Shown here piece by piece: positions 6,564 to 6,659 of a DNA stretch of 6,659 nucleotides (position 1 is its first letter; each line of letters opens with the position of its first letter). Where the stretch lies: contig CAKZJN010000443.1 of NCBI GenBank assembly GCA_936943465.1, positions 1-6,659 on the forward strand, given 5' to 3'. This DNA comes from an uncultured Rhodoferax sp. Lineage in GTDB: Bacteria > Pseudomonadota > Gammaproteobacteria > Burkholderiales > Burkholderiaceae_C. The position numbers and the translations under genes are program-made. The notes under the pieces are model-generated. The model saw nothing but the letters and a program-made list of their open reading frames with translations, did no database searches and was not told where the DNA came from.

Positions 6564-6569
6564 TACAAT
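6564..6569 (+). promoter_or_regulatory. Probable -10 element of the tRNA promoter
   Basis: TACAAT matches the TATAAT consensus at five of six positions and ends 13 bases before the mature tRNA 5' end. The following bases (CGCCGG, 6570-6575) form a GC-rich discriminator, typical of promoters under ppGpp (stringent) control. No good -35 is seen at 16-18 bp spacing. Confidence 0.5.
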
Positions 6570-6582
6570 CGCCGGTTCGGTT

Positions 6583-6659
6583 GGGGCGTTAGCTCAGTTG
6601 GTTAGAGCAGAGGACTCATAATCCTTTGGTCGAGTGTTCAAGTCACTCACGCCCTACCA
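6583..6659 (+). tRNA. tRNA with CAU anticodon, more likely tRNA-Ile2 (lysidine-modified) than elongator tRNA-Met
   Basis: A complete 77-base cloverleaf is visible. The acceptor stem is GGGGCGT (6583-6589) with ACGCCCT (6649-6655), including a G1:U72 wobble. The D arm is GCTC/GAGC, the anticodon stem GAGGA/TCCTT with loop CTCATAA (anticodon CAT at 6617-6619), the variable loop TGGTC, the T arm GAGTG/CACTC with loop TTCAAGT, then discriminator A and an encoded CCA. CAU anticodons serve Met-initiator, Met-elongator or Ile2. The initiator is excluded because its three G:C pairs in the anticodon stem are absent. The G27:U43 pair, UGGUC variable loop and UUCAAGU T loop match E. coli tRNA-Ile2 as I recall it and differ from E. 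coli elongator tRNA-Met (GGGUC, UUCGAAU). In Ile2 the enzyme TilS converts C34 to lysidine so that AUA codons are read as isoleucine. Automated annotation often labels such genes tRNA-Met. Confidence 0.95.

Larger units (their letters stand above)
6339..6582. other. Gene-free, hairpin-rich spacer between the 90-aa gene and the tRNA
   Basis: No coding sequence here is convincing. Inverted repeats seen are: GGCAC/GTGCC (6357-6371); a perfect seven-base-pair repeat GGTACGG (6423-6429) / CCGTACC (6450-6456) with a 20-base loop; GATG/CATC (6457-6472); a long bulged hairpin (6472-6504) pairing CGCG-A-CCTC(G) with (C)GAGG-CGCG, optionally extended by GACA/TGTC; GGGC-TAA-GCCC (6525-6535); and GCC-TTCC-GGC (6537-6546), which reads as a GGAA tetraloop on the minus strand. 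The density suggests a structured RNA or long leader rather than an empty spacer, but I do not recognise a known RNA family. Confidence 0.4.

Noticed and set aside
6339..6582. Possible SRP (4.5S) RNA, 6S RNA or tmRNA in the spacer, because of the GGAA tetraloop and paired regions
   Set aside because: The SRP core (GGUCAGG...GGAAGCAGCC pattern), the 6S closing-stem layout and the tmRNA tRNA-like end are all missing; only isolated hairpins are present.

Overview
The window looks like a core chromosomal segment of a betaproteobacterium, most likely order Burkholderiales and probably family Comamonadaceae (Rhodoferax/Polaromonas-like). The reasons are high G+C, tightly packed genes, and protein sequences for MutY, RapZ, RecN, NAD kinase and HrcA that read like that group. 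The assignment rests on remembered family sequences, not on a search. I see no mobile element, CRISPR array or phage gene.

Layout from left to right. (1) Positions 1-432 (+) hold the C-terminal end of a larger protein, probably a bacterial dynamin-family GTPase. (2) mutY (435-1490, +) starts two bases after that stop and encodes the A/G-specific adenine glycosylase. (3) A 32-bp convergent junction holds a GC-rich hairpin. (4) An apparent minus-strand operon is transcribed in the order nadK (5002-4100), recN (4096-2447), rapZ (2443-1523), with only 3 bp between successive genes. (5) A 28-bp gap separates nadK from the divergent hrcA (5031-6035, +), the heat-shock repressor. (6) A 90-aa protein that I cannot assign (6066-6338, -) converges on hrcA. 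(7) A 244-bp gene-free stretch (6339-6582) is rich in inverted repeats. (8) A tRNA gene with a CAU anticodon (6583-6659, +) ends at the window edge. It looks more like the lysidine-modified tRNA-Ile2 than elongator tRNA-Met.

Together the genes cover oxidative DNA-damage avoidance (mutY), double-strand-break repair (recN), NADP supply for redox defence (nadK), cell-envelope and carbon-linked regulation (rapZ) and protein-folding stress (hrcA). Linkage of nadK and recN to a heat-shock gene also occurs in Enterobacteria (grpE-nadK-recN).

No obviously new multi-gene system is present. The most interesting signals are non-coding. First, the nadK/hrcA divergent gap has two -10-like hexamers, each placed exactly so that transcription would begin at the ATG, and neither gene has a Shine-Dalgarno sequence; this suggests paired leaderless mRNAs. 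Second, a degenerate CIRCE-like inverted repeat overlaps that gap. Third, the 6339-6582 spacer has several well-formed hairpins next to an orphan small gene and could encode a structured RNA.
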